DNA of 5,678 bases from Lysobacterales bacterium. Lineage in GTDB: Bacteria > Pseudomonadota > Gammaproteobacteria > Xanthomonadales > SZUA-5. Within the stretch, counting starts at the first letter, position 1. Each line of letters opens with the position of its first letter. A program made the translations under genes and the position numbers. Location: assembly GCA_024710675.1 (NCBI GenBank), contig JANJUH010000354.1:1-5678 (forward strand), given 5' to 3'. The notes under the pieces are model-generated. The model did no database searches. It worked only from the letters and a program-made list of their open reading frames with translations, and was not told the origin of the DNA. This document shows positions 1 through 5,609 of this stretch, in pieces.

Positions 1-591
1 AACGTCGCCGAGGCCGGCGGCTTCGCCTGCTCGCGTCATGCGCGCGGCGGCCGTCCGGACCTGCAGTTCCATTTCGTCCCGGCCCTGCTCGACGACCACG
101 GCCGCAACAAGCTGCCGGGCTACGGCTACACGATGCACGCCTGCGCGCTGCGGCCGGAGAGCCGCGGCCGGATCGAGCTGGCCAGCGCCGATCCGCTGGC
201 GCCGCCGCGGATCCTGCCGAATTATTTGTCGGACCCGGCCGACCTGCCGATCCTGATCGACGGCATCCGCATCGCCCGCGAGATCTTCGCCGCCGCGCCC
301 TTCGCCCGCTATTCGGCCGGCGAACTGCTGCCCGGTCCCGATGCCCGCGACGAGGCCGCGCTGACCGGCTTCATCCGCCGCAAGGCCGAGACCATCTACC
401 ACCCGGTCGGCACCTGCAGGAGGGGGCGCGAGGGCGAGGCGGTCGTCGACGCGCGCCTGAAGGTCCATGGCATCGCCGGCCTGCGTGTCATCGACGCCTC
501 GATCATGCCGCGCCTGGTCAGCGGCAACACCAACGCGCCGACCATCGCGATCGCCGAGAAGGGCGCGGACCTGGTCCTTGCGGAGACCTGA
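1..591 (+). CDS. GMC family FAD-dependent oxidoreductase (choline/alcohol dehydrogenase-like), C-terminal part
   Basis: The open frame enters from the left edge and gives the last 196 residues of a protein whose family is usually about 530-560 aa, so the N-terminal FAD-binding half lies outside the window. Visible are the GMC C-terminal landmarks: PDLQFHFVPA near residue 20, the substrate-domain stretch PESRGRIELASADPLAPP, then YHPVGTC with the catalytic His at 400-402, and SGNTNAPTIAIAEKGADLV with the active-site Asn of the NTN. In characterised members this His/Asn pair abstracts the alcohol proton while FAD accepts hydride. The motif normally reads HPVGTCRMG; here the Met is Arg (codon 421-423). 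The substrate cannot be told from the C-terminus: choline, aliphatic alcohols and others are all possible. The protein is probably cytoplasmic or membrane-associated. A plus-strand thioesterase-like gene follows after 75 bases, so co-transcription is possible. Confidence 0.95.
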   Translation, partial: NVAEAGGFACSRHARGGRPDLQFHFVPALLDDHGRNKLPGYGYTMHACALRPESRGRIELASADPLAPPRILPNYLSDPADLPILIDGIRIAREIFAAAPFARYSAGELLPGPDARDEAALTGFIRRKAETIYHPVGTCRRGREGEAVVDARLKVHGIAGLRVIDASIMPRLVSGNTNAPTIAIAEKGADLVLAET

Positions 592-666
592 TCGACACCG
601 CGGCGGACCGACTCGGGCAGAATGGAGACTTCGCTGCCCATCGCGGCCATCTAGCCCCAATCACCG

Positions 667-1101
667 ATGAGTGCAGAACACGACGAATCCACCCAACGCC
701 CCCGCCTGAAACTGGCCCCGCGCCAGGCCGGTTTCTCGCATCATGTCGGGCCCTTCTACGAGATCGCCCTGCCCCACGGCATGCGTCGCGCCCTGCTGCT
801 CGACGGCCGCCATCTGAGCCCGGAGAACGTGGTCCACGGCGGCGTGATCGCGAGCTTTGCCGAATACGTGCTGTACCGCGGCATCGGCGACGAGATCGGC
901 GAAGACCATGCACGCGTGAGCGTCGAAATGGACCTCAAGTTCCTCGCCGCCGCCTTCCCGAACCGCTGGATCTATGGCGAAGCGCACCTCTTGCGCCGAA
1001 CCCGCAACCTCGTATTCGTCGCCGCCGAGATCTTCGACCAGCAGCGGCGGGTTGCGTTCGCGAGCGGGATCTGGCGGGTGCTGGGAGGTGAGGAGGAGTA
1101 G
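667..1101 (+). CDS. PaaI-like hotdog-fold thioesterase family protein
   Basis: A 144-aa protein of the usual length for single-domain hotdog acyl-CoA thioesterases. The signature is SPENVVHGGVIASFAEYVL at residues 51-69: His57-Gly58-Gly59 begins the central helix, and Glu66 sits nine residues after the His, where PaaI-type enzymes carry their catalytic Asp. The following strands (VSVEMDLKFL at 85-93, GEAHLLRRTRNLVFVAAEIFD at 104-124, VAFASGIWRVLG at 129-140) match the hotdog sheet. The expected role is hydrolysis of a thioester, probably acyl-CoA, in the cytoplasm as an oligomer; the substrate is unknown. The start at 667 is chosen because an in-frame TAG at 652-654 blocks anything further upstream and the next Met is residue 39, inside the conserved fold. 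No convincing Shine-Dalgarno precedes it. The opposite-strand frame over the same bases is a shadow. Confidence 0.88.
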   Translation: MSAEHDESTQRPRLKLAPRQAGFSHHVGPFYEIALPHGMRRALLLDGRHLSPENVVHGGVIASFAEYVLYRGIGDEIGEDHARVSVEMDLKFLAAAFPNRWIYGEAHLLRRTRNLVFVAAEIFDQQRRVAFASGIWRVLGGEEE

Positions 1102-1113
1102 GTCCAATGGCGA

Positions 1114-1174
1114 TGAGTGGTCCGTGCGCCTGCGGCGCGGGGAGCGAGTGAGTGGTCCGTGCGCCTGCGGCGCG
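1114..1174. repeat. 26-bp direct repeat, two copies at 35-bp period
   Basis: Bases 1114-1139 and 1149-1174 are identical, beginning TGAGTGGTCCGTGCG and ending GGCGCG. Both are preceded by a GCGA that differs only by one inserted base. Each copy contains a small hairpin, GCGCC-TGC-GGCGC (for example 1126-1138). A third start, TGAGTGGT at 1183-1190, falls about 34 bases after the second but then diverges. The 35-bp period excludes a codon-based repeat. Confidence 0.85.
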
Positions 1175-1207
1175 CTCAGTGGTGAGTGGTGACTGGCAAA
1201 AGCGGTC

Positions 1208-1280
1208 AAGAGCGTCCGGATTTATCCGGACCCACAAAGGCATCGCAGGCCCGTGGGTCGGCATTCATGCCGACGCTCTT
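1208..1280. repeat. Cloverleaf-like palindromic element (REP-like)
   Basis: Four nested or adjacent complementary pairs are visible. An outer 9-bp stem joins AAGAGCGTC at 1208-1216 to GACGCTCTT at 1272-1280. A hairpin GTCCGGA-TTTA-TCCGGAC lies at 1214-1231. A stem CCCAC at 1231-1235 pairs with GTGGG at 1253-1257. A second hairpin GTCGGCA-TTCA-TGCCGAC lies at 1257-1274. The two end hairpins share three bases with the outer stem, so they are alternatives or partly open. All arms are perfect. The size and the two 7-bp stems with 4-base loops suit a dispersed REP-like element. It is not a tRNA: there is no CCA end, no T-loop and the arm lengths are wrong. Confidence 0.65.
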
Positions 1281-1309
1281 CCGCCTACCTGAGCACGGCT
1301 CCGTCCTCG

Positions 1310-1392
1310 TCATCCCGGCGAAAGCCGGGATCCAGATCGTCCTTGCCACAGGTCGTGGGAAAAGCACTGGATTCCGGCCTGCGCCGGAATGA
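1310..1392. repeat. Facing pair of dispersed-repeat hairpins
   Basis: The left unit has stem ATCCCGGC-GAAA-GCCGGGAT at 1312-1331, an 8-bp perfect stem with a GAAA tetraloop, followed by CCAG. The right unit is CTGG followed by ATTCCGGC-CTGC-GCCGGAAT at 1371-1390. The right unit is the reverse complement of the left with a few substitutions, so 1310-1335 and 1367-1392 form one larger palindrome around a 31-base spacer. The pattern matches the well-known family of short intergenic repeats of the form tcattccc...gggaatccag, which includes the Neisseria dRS3 type and occurs in many proteobacteria. Membership in a specific named family is not claimed. Confidence 0.7.
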
Positions 1393-1479
1393 TGAGCGGA
1401 GCGAGCTTCTGCCACTCACCACTCACTGGCTTCGAAATGCGGCAAAGCTCCTGCAGCAACCGGCGACGCGGGACCCGGC

Positions 1480-1947
1480 TCAATTCAACACCCCAGTCGC
1501 CACCTCCGCCGGCTGCGACACATCCTGCGGCAAATCGAGCGGCAGGCGCACGGCGTTGAGGCCCAAACGATCCAGCAGGTCCTGGGCACGGCTGACCAGC
1601 GCCGGGAAGAGCTGGCGGGCGAAGGCGGTGTGGTAGCTGCCGAATTCGGCGAGGCTGACGGGCGCAGCACCCTGGCGATAGATCGCCATCGACTTGATCT
1701 CGATCTCGAACAGGCGCTGGGTGCGCTGCCCGGCCCGGAGCGGCGTGCCGATACAGCCCAGGCGGATGTGCAGGGCAAATTGCGGGGGCTGCGAGCCCTC
1801 GACGGCGCTCGGCGTCAACTGGAACTCGACGTGGGCGTGGCATTCGGACGCCGCACGCGGATCGGAGCCGGTCGGGATCTCCGCCCGCAGGCTGCTCGTC
1901 GACAGGCTTTCCAGCGTCAACGCACGAAACAACTCATCGGGACTCAT
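1480..1947 (-). CDS. Conserved hypothetical protein, possible SecB-like fold
   Basis: A 155-aa protein with no signal peptide or membrane segment. I do not recognise it by name. The order of its parts resembles the SecB chaperone fold: an amphipathic start (LESLSTSSLRAEIP, residues 12-25), strands HVEFQLTP (39-46) and FALHIRLGCIG (57-67), strand LFEIEIKSMAIYRQ (79-92), then LFPALVSRAQDLLDRLG (113-129) and VRLPLDLP (133-140). These parallel SecB's EVxLxLxV, FLCEVxxxGIF, LFPYAxxxxxxxVxRG and LxLAPVNFDAL blocks. Sequence identity is low, so this is inference. The start at 1947 is preferred over an upstream in-frame ATG at 1983 because it forms an ATGA overlap with the stop of the glycosylase gene, implying translational coupling. 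It ends in the repeat island, with no T-rich terminator seen. Confidence 0.75.
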   Translation of the reverse strand: MSPDELFRALTLESLSTSSLRAEIPTGSDPRAASECHAHVEFQLTPSAVEGSQPPQFALHIRLGCIGTPLRAGQRTQRLFEIEIKSMAIYRQGAAPVSLAEFGSYHTAFARQLFPALVSRAQDLLDRLGLNAVRLPLDLPQDVSQPAEVATGVLN

Positions 1948-2573
1948 CGGGGGACCTGGCGGGAGACATCGAGGGCCCGCCAAAGATACAGGCAGGCGAG
2001 GCTGCGGAACGGGCGCCAGGGCTCGGCCCTTTCCGTCAGTTCACGAGCGTCCGGCAAGGCCTCCAGTCCGTGCACGAGCTGGGCGCCGGCACGGATGCCG
2101 TAGTCGCTGACCGGCAGCACATCAGGCCGGCCTAGCCTGAACATCAACAGCATCTGCGCGGTCCACGGGCCAATGCCGCGGACCAGGGTAAGGGCATCGA
2201 TGATGGCCTGGTCGTCCATGTCCGCCAGTCGCTCCACCGTCGGGAGCTGTCGCGCCGCGGCCTTCTCGGCGAGGTCCTTCAATGCCCGCGCCTTGGCGCC
2301 GGAGACACCCGCGGCGCGCAAGGCCTCCTCGGGCACCGCGCGGAGTGCCCGCGCCGTCAACCGGCGGCTGCCGATCGCTGCCTCGACACGACCGATGATG
2401 GTCTCCGCGGCCTTGCCGTGGAGTTGCTGGTAAAGGATGGAACGGCCGAGGGCATCGACCAGGAGAAAGCGCGTCGGGCGCGGTGGCGCCACCGGCCCGA
2501 TGCGGGCCATCCACTCGCCGAGGGCGGGATCGGCGGCGGCCAGGTGCTTCCTGGCCCTGTCGGGATCTTCCAT
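1944..2573 (-). CDS. alkA: DNA-3-methyladenine glycosylase II (AlkA-type, HhH-GPD)
   Basis: A 209-aa base-excision repair enzyme that would remove alkylated purines such as 3-methyladenine from DNA in the cytoplasm. Visible landmarks from the N-terminus: SILYQQLHGKAAETI (residues 45-59), typical of the family core; a helical stretch LRAAGVSGAKARALKDLAEKA (85-105); the helix-hairpin-helix LVRGIGPWTAQML (130-142); and LPVSDYGIR (153-161), whose Asp157 aligns with catalytic Asp238 of E. coli AlkA (LPDDYLIK). RAEPWRPFRSLACLYLWRAL near the C-terminus matches AlkA's RWKPWRSYALLHIW. It lacks the extra N-terminal domain of E. coli AlkA (282 aa), as do many short relatives. A GTG at 2603 would add ten residues but lies inside the hairpin that ends the preceding gene. 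The ATG at 2573 begins where family similarity begins, although neither start has a clear Shine-Dalgarno. The stop overlaps the next gene by ATGA. Confidence 0.93.
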   Translation of the reverse strand: MEDPDRARKHLAAADPALGEWMARIGPVAPPRPTRFLLVDALGRSILYQQLHGKAAETIIGRVEAAIGSRRLTARALRAVPEEALRAAGVSGAKARALKDLAEKAAARQLPTVERLADMDDQAIIDALTLVRGIGPWTAQMLLMFRLGRPDVLPVSDYGIRAGAQLVHGLEALPDARELTERAEPWRPFRSLACLYLWRALDVSRQVPR

Positions 2574-2585
2574 GGCAGTGCCCGC

Positions 2586-2619
2586 AAAGGCGCCCCGGAT
2601 CACGCTGATCCGGGGCGCC
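2586..2619 (-). terminator. Rho-independent-type terminator after the acylase gene
   Basis: Six bases past the acylase stop, GGCGCCCCGGAT (2589-2600) pairs perfectly with ATCCGGGGCGCC (2608-2619): a 12-bp GC-rich stem with a 7-base loop. Read on the minus strand it is followed by only TTT, then GCGGGC, so the U-tract is short. Partial read-through into the glycosylase gene is possible and no separate promoter was recognised there. Confidence 0.7.
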
Positions 2620-2625
2620 GGTGCC

Positions 2626-5472
2626 TCAGGGCCGGAACTCGAGGCGCTGGCGTTCGCCAGCCACCGCGTCGCTCTGGCGGATCAGCAGGGGCTTGTAGTT
2701 GTTGGTCAGCCAGCGCCCGAGCTGGCTGGCATAGGTCGGGCTACCGATAACGCCGGACTGTCCGCCGGGGTGGATGTTCTCCGCCACGATGGGATTGGTC
2801 ATCGAGCCGACGAAGCGCCTTGCCGGGCCGCTGCCGAACATGAAGCCATTGACCGTGCGTGCGCGGGTCGAGTGACCGGAGGCGTCGAGCACCTCGTAGC
2901 CACCCGGACGGGCGACACCCGGCAGGTTCGGCGACAGGTTCGAGAATCCGTAGGGGTTCGGACCCGGCAGGTTGAACGGCCCACCCAACGGATGGTCGAA
3001 CACGATGCGGTGCAGACGACCCCAGCGGTAGTCATCCAGGTTTGTCGAGTTGGCGAAGGCCGCCGCGAAGTCATTGCTGGACAGCGCATTGAGGCCGTCA
3101 CGCAGCGCGCGCAGGAGCAGCGCGTCGCGGGCTGCTTCGGGGCTCGGCGCTCCGCTCACCTGGAAGAAGTTCAGTCCGCTGGCACCGTAGCCACGCGCGA
3201 TCGGGATACGCTCGTGCAGGTTCAGAATCGCGCGTACCGATTCCTCGGAGCCCGGCAGGCTGGTCAGGCCGGCGCGGTTGAGCGTGCCGTCCACGACGCT
3301 GTTGATCGCAAAGGAACGCCAGATCGCGAAGACCGTCGCTGCCGTCGAGTTGCGCACCTCGGTGGCGCTGGGCTCGGGCAACGCGGCCGGGTTGTCGCCC
3401 GGGTCGAAGCCTTCACGGATGCCAGTCGGCGTCGAATAGTCCCACGCCGCCAGGCGATCGATCGCCGCGGCCACACGCGCATCCTGGATCAGCGTGCGCA
3501 GCTCGGCCCACGCATTCGGCTGACGCGCATTGGCAGCCGCCTGCAGCAGGAAGGGCGTCAGCTTCTCGGCATCGAGCGGCTGGTTGTTGGCCTGCGCCTG
3601 CTTGATCTGCTCGACGGTCACCGGCTGCCCGGAAGCCAGGCGCTGCTCGAGGATGCGGTCGATGCGACCCATGCGGAAGGCCGAATACGCATGGTTGAGG
3701 TAGTAGATGCCGCCACCCGGGCGCAACTGGTTGAGCGCGTTGTTGTCCAGGGTGACGCCGACCGGATCGTTGTTCGCATTGGCGATGTAGCCACGCGAGG
3801 GATTGATCACGAAGGGCATTTCGGCCGGCGGCAGGATCTCGAAACGCAGCGACTGCCCGGGCTGGTTGCTGGTCCGCGGCAGCCAGTCGTGCTGCAGGGC
3901 GCCGGTGCCATCGCGGATGATGAAGGGCGGAATGCCCCCATCCGGGCGCCCCAAAGTCTGCAGGTCGGTGCGCAGCGGGTTCTCGGCCGCGGTGAAGTAG
4001 GCGATGTTGCCGTCCACATCGGCGTAGCCGAAATTCTGCGAGCCCACGTCGAACAGGTTCAGCGCCTCGCGGAACTCCTGCACGTTGCGGGTGCGCGGCA
4101 GGGCGCGGAAGGACTGCAACTCGTTGGTCGCGCCCCAGCCGGTGTAGGCCACGGACAGGCCGGTGTCGCCGGTGATCGACAGCACCGGCCCGTTGTTGCG
4201 GCGCGGCACGATGACGGTCACGCCGCCATTGGTGTAGCCGATCGAATTCACGCGGCCGATGGTGTTCGGCTGACCATCACCGATGTTGTTGGCAAAGTAG
4301 CTCTGGAAGACCCAGACCACCGGCTCGACCGTGTTGCCATGGATCGTGTGCGTCGGCAGGCCGTAGGTGTTGAGGCGGAAGCGCTCCTGGAAGATGTCGG
4401 TGACATCCATCGGGTGCACCGTCGAACCCCAGCACGCGCGCTCGGAGCAGCCGAGCACGCCGCCCGGGATGCCGGCGAAGGAGGAACCGCTGAAGGTGTA
4501 GGGCACGCCGCCGCGCAGTTCCGCCGAGTACAGGCGGTTTTCGTAGAAGATCGAGGGCGTGTCGAGCCCGAGGTGGGGATCGTTGGCGATGATGGGCTTG
4601 CCCGTCGCCGTGCGGTCTCCGGCGACGATCCACCAGTTGCTGGCGCCTCGGTTTTCGCGGAACTCGAGCGCGCGTCCGATGATGGGATTGTCGGCGACCT
4701 GGTCGCGATAGGCCTGCGCCATCTGCACCACTTCCGGGGCAACGAAGGGCACGTCGGCATACGCCGACTTCTCGGCCTCGCCCTGGCCGCCGATCGATTG
4801 CAGGAAGCCCGGGATCGAGACGCGGTTGTCACCGGGCTGGATACGATGGGTGTCCTCGAAGAACAGTGCCGTGCCGTTGAAGCCGCCAGCCTGTCCGGCA
4901 GCCTGGTAGGCCGCCAGCCGCAGGGTGAAGTCGATATCGAGGTCGAAGGACAACTGGAAGGCCAGGACCTTGCCGATGGCCAGCGAGTCGACCGGCGACC
5001 ACGGATCGACAGTGGTCAGTTCGAGGGGAGCGTACTCCGGCGGCAAGGGGTTCGTGCGCAGCCAGAAATTGACGCCGTTGGCGTAGGACTGCAGGAAATT
5101 GCGCATGTCCTGCGGCTGCGCCACATAGGTCTCCCAGGCCGCCCGGCGCAATCCGAGGGTGCGCAGCTGCACATCGTTGGCGAGCGCAGGAGCACCGAGC
5201 ATCTCGGCCAACGTGCCGCTGGCGGCGCGCCGGTTGAAGTCCATCTGGAAGAAACGATCGCGGGCGTGCTGGTAGCCCGTGAGGAAGGCGAGGTCATTGT
5301 CGTTCTGGGCGATGATGCTGGCCACGCCCTCGGCATCGTAGGAAATCGAGCCGGGTGCCGACAGACCGGGCGCCGTGATCGGTGCCGATTGCGCGAACGA
5401 TTGCCCCGCCGACAGGGCAAACAGGATGGCCACGCCGAGCGTGCGGCGCGCCAGAGACAGATTCCGCTTCAT
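2626..5472 (-). CDS. Penicillin acylase family protein, exported Ntn-hydrolase precursor
   Basis: A 948-aa precursor of an N-terminal nucleophile amidase, somewhat longer than the usual 750-850 aa. Residues 1-27 form a signal peptide (KR n-region, LGVAILFALSAG core, SFA cleavage site), so it acts in the periplasm or outside. Alpha-subunit marks are GYQHARDRFFQMDFNRRAAS (66-85) and SYANGVNFWL (129-138). The autocatalytic cleavage site is RGA|SNWW with nucleophile Ser278 (codon 4639-4641), followed by TATGKPIIANDPHLGL. DVTDIF (356-361) matches the calcium-binding region, and GYIANANNDP (561-570) carries the oxyanion-hole Asn candidates. The end WGRLHRIVFDHP, then HPGGQSGVIGSPTYASQL, is typical. 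About 45 residues before Ser278 may be an excised linker. The only two cysteines, 342 and 347, could form a disulfide. ATG 5472 is chosen over ATG 5478 because GGGAGG abuts the latter. The substrate is unknown (beta-lactam, acyl-homoserine lactone, peptide or other amide). Confidence 0.95.
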   Translation of the reverse strand: MKRNLSLARRTLGVAILFALSAGQSFAQSAPITAPGLSAPGSISYDAEGVASIIAQNDNDLAFLTGYQHARDRFFQMDFNRRAASGTLAEMLGAPALANDVQLRTLGLRRAAWETYVAQPQDMRNFLQSYANGVNFWLRTNPLPPEYAPLELTTVDPWSPVDSLAIGKVLAFQLSFDLDIDFTLRLAAYQAAGQAGGFNGTALFFEDTHRIQPGDNRVSIPGFLQSIGGQGEAEKSAYADVPFVAPEVVQMAQAYRDQVADNPIIGRALEFRENRGASNWWIVAGDRTATGKPIIANDPHLGLDTPSIFYENRLYSAELRGGVPYTFSGSSFAGIPGGVLGCSERACWGSTVHPMDVTDIFQERFRLNTYGLPTHTIHGNTVEPVVWVFQSYFANNIGDGQPNTIGRVNSIGYTNGGVTVIVPRRNNGPVLSITGDTGLSVAYTGWGATNELQSFRALPRTRNVQEFREALNLFDVGSQNFGYADVDGNIAYFTAAENPLRTDLQTLGRPDGGIPPFIIRDGTGALQHDWLPRTSNQPGQSLRFEILPPAEMPFVINPSRGYIANANNDPVGVTLDNNALNQLRPGGGIYYLNHAYSAFRMGRIDRILEQRLASGQPVTVEQIKQAQANNQPLDAEKLTPFLLQAAANARQPNAWAELRTLIQDARVAAAIDRLAAWDYSTPTGIREGFDPGDNPAALPEPSATEVRNSTAATVFAIWRSFAINSVVDGTLNRAGLTSLPGSEESVRAILNLHERIPIARGYGASGLNFFQVSGAPSPEAARDALLLRALRDGLNALSSNDFAAAFANSTNLDDYRWGRLHRIVFDHPLGGPFNLPGPNPYGFSNLSPNLPGVARPGGYEVLDASGHSTRARTVNGFMFGSGPARRFVGSMTNPIVAENIHPGGQSGVIGSPTYASQLGRWLTNNYKPLLIRQSDAVAGERQRLEFRP

Positions 5473-5478
5473 GTACAT

Positions 5479-5484
5479 CCTCCC
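5479..5484 (-). promoter_or_regulatory. Shine-Dalgarno deciding the acylase start
   Basis: GGGAGG on the minus strand touches the outer ATG at 5478 with no spacer but lies six bases before the ATG at 5472, an acceptable distance. It therefore favours the protein starting MKRNLSLARR over one starting MYMKRN. Confidence 0.75.
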
Positions 5485-5487
5485 GTT

Positions 5488-5517
5488 CCGGGCTGCCGTT
5501 GCGGCAACCCTACCCGG
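5488..5517 (-). promoter_or_regulatory. 5' leader hairpin of the acylase mRNA
   Basis: On the minus strand GGTTGCCG (5509-5502) pairs with CGGCAGCC (5498-5491) with one G-U pair and a CAA loop. CCG/CGG at the outer flanks (5517-5515 with 5490-5488) can extend it. The base of the hairpin is only a few bases from the Shine-Dalgarno at 5479-5484, so it could influence ribosome access. It does not match any riboswitch I know. Confidence 0.45.
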
Positions 5518-5520
5518 CCG

Positions 5521-5548
5521 ATTATGCCCCGTCCGACGCTCGGCTCAA
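5521..5548 (-). promoter_or_regulatory. Sigma-70-like promoter for the acylase gene
   Basis: On the minus strand TTGAGC (5548-5543; four of six to TTGACA) is followed after 16 bases by CATAAT (5526-5521; five of six to TATAAT). Transcription would begin near 5514, giving a leader of about 40 bases before the ATG at 5472. It is the only good match in this intergenic region and stands out as AT-rich in GC-rich DNA. Confidence 0.6.
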
Positions 5549-5569
5549 GTGGAACTTCAGGCACAATGA

Positions 5570-5600
5570 AGCCGCGCGCGCCGGGACAGCGCGCGCGGCT
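5570..5600. terminator. GC-rich hairpin, possible terminator of a gene beyond the right edge
   Basis: AGCCGCGCGCG (5570-5580) pairs perfectly with CGCGCGCGGCT (5590-5600) around a 9-base loop. On the minus strand it is followed by TCATTGTG, on the plus strand by CGGGCTTCTTC; neither is a clean T-tract. Its place just upstream of the acylase promoter suits transcription arriving from the right. Confidence 0.5.
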
Positions 5601-5609
5601 CGGGCTTCT

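Larger units (their letters stand above)
1184..1424. repeat. Imperfect 14-bp inverted repeat bracketing a palindrome-rich block
   Basis: GAGTGGTGACTGGC at 1184-1197 is repeated in reverse complement at 1411-1424 (GCCACTCACCACTC), matching at 13 of 14 positions. Inside lie the cloverleaf-like element and the facing hairpin pair. The geometry resembles a small non-autonomous element of about 240 bp, but no target duplication was identified and the GTGAGTGG motif is itself low in complexity. Whether the block moved as a unit is inference. Confidence 0.5.
1102..1479. other. Gene-free intergenic repeat island between convergent genes
   Basis: 378 bases separate the plus-strand thioesterase gene from the minus-strand operon end. 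Short frames crossing it run through palindromes and have no protein-like pattern, so I call no gene. It contains a direct repeat (1114-1174), a structured palindromic element (1208-1280), a facing pair of hairpins (1310-1392), and an imperfect inverted repeat around the latter two. Because both flanking genes converge here, the hairpins could end transcription from both sides, although none has a good T-tract. Confidence 0.8.

Noticed and set aside
592..623. Promoter TCGACA...CAGAAT before the thioesterase gene
   Set aside because: The spacing is 20 bases and the -10 matches only four of six positions, so it is too weak to call.
1114..1174. CRISPR array
   Set aside because: Only two copies, a spacer of nine bases, and no cas genes nearby.
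661..1209. 182-codon minus-strand open frame over the thioesterase gene
   Set aside because: It mirrors the plus-strand hotdog gene, has no recognisable protein pattern, and its N-terminal part is made from the direct repeats.
1208..1280. tRNA gene suggested by the cloverleaf shape
   Set aside because: There is no T-loop GTTCRA motif, no anticodon arm of the proper size and no 3' CCA; the arms fit a REP-like element better.
1186..1415. Short open frames on both strands in the repeat island
   Set aside because: They consist of the palindromic repeats (for example VIPAKAGIQ and HHSGAGRNP peptides), which are commonly mis-annotated as small proteins.
1630..2110. Plus-strand frames of about 140-157 codons opposite the minus-strand operon
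   Set aside because: They are rich in Arg/Ala from antisense GC-rich codons and have no domain; the minus-strand genes explain these bases.
5379..5472. Twin-arginine (Tat) export signal on the acylase (ARRTLG)
   Set aside because: It lacks the SRRxFLK consensus; the segment reads as an ordinary Sec signal peptide, though Tat export cannot be excluded.
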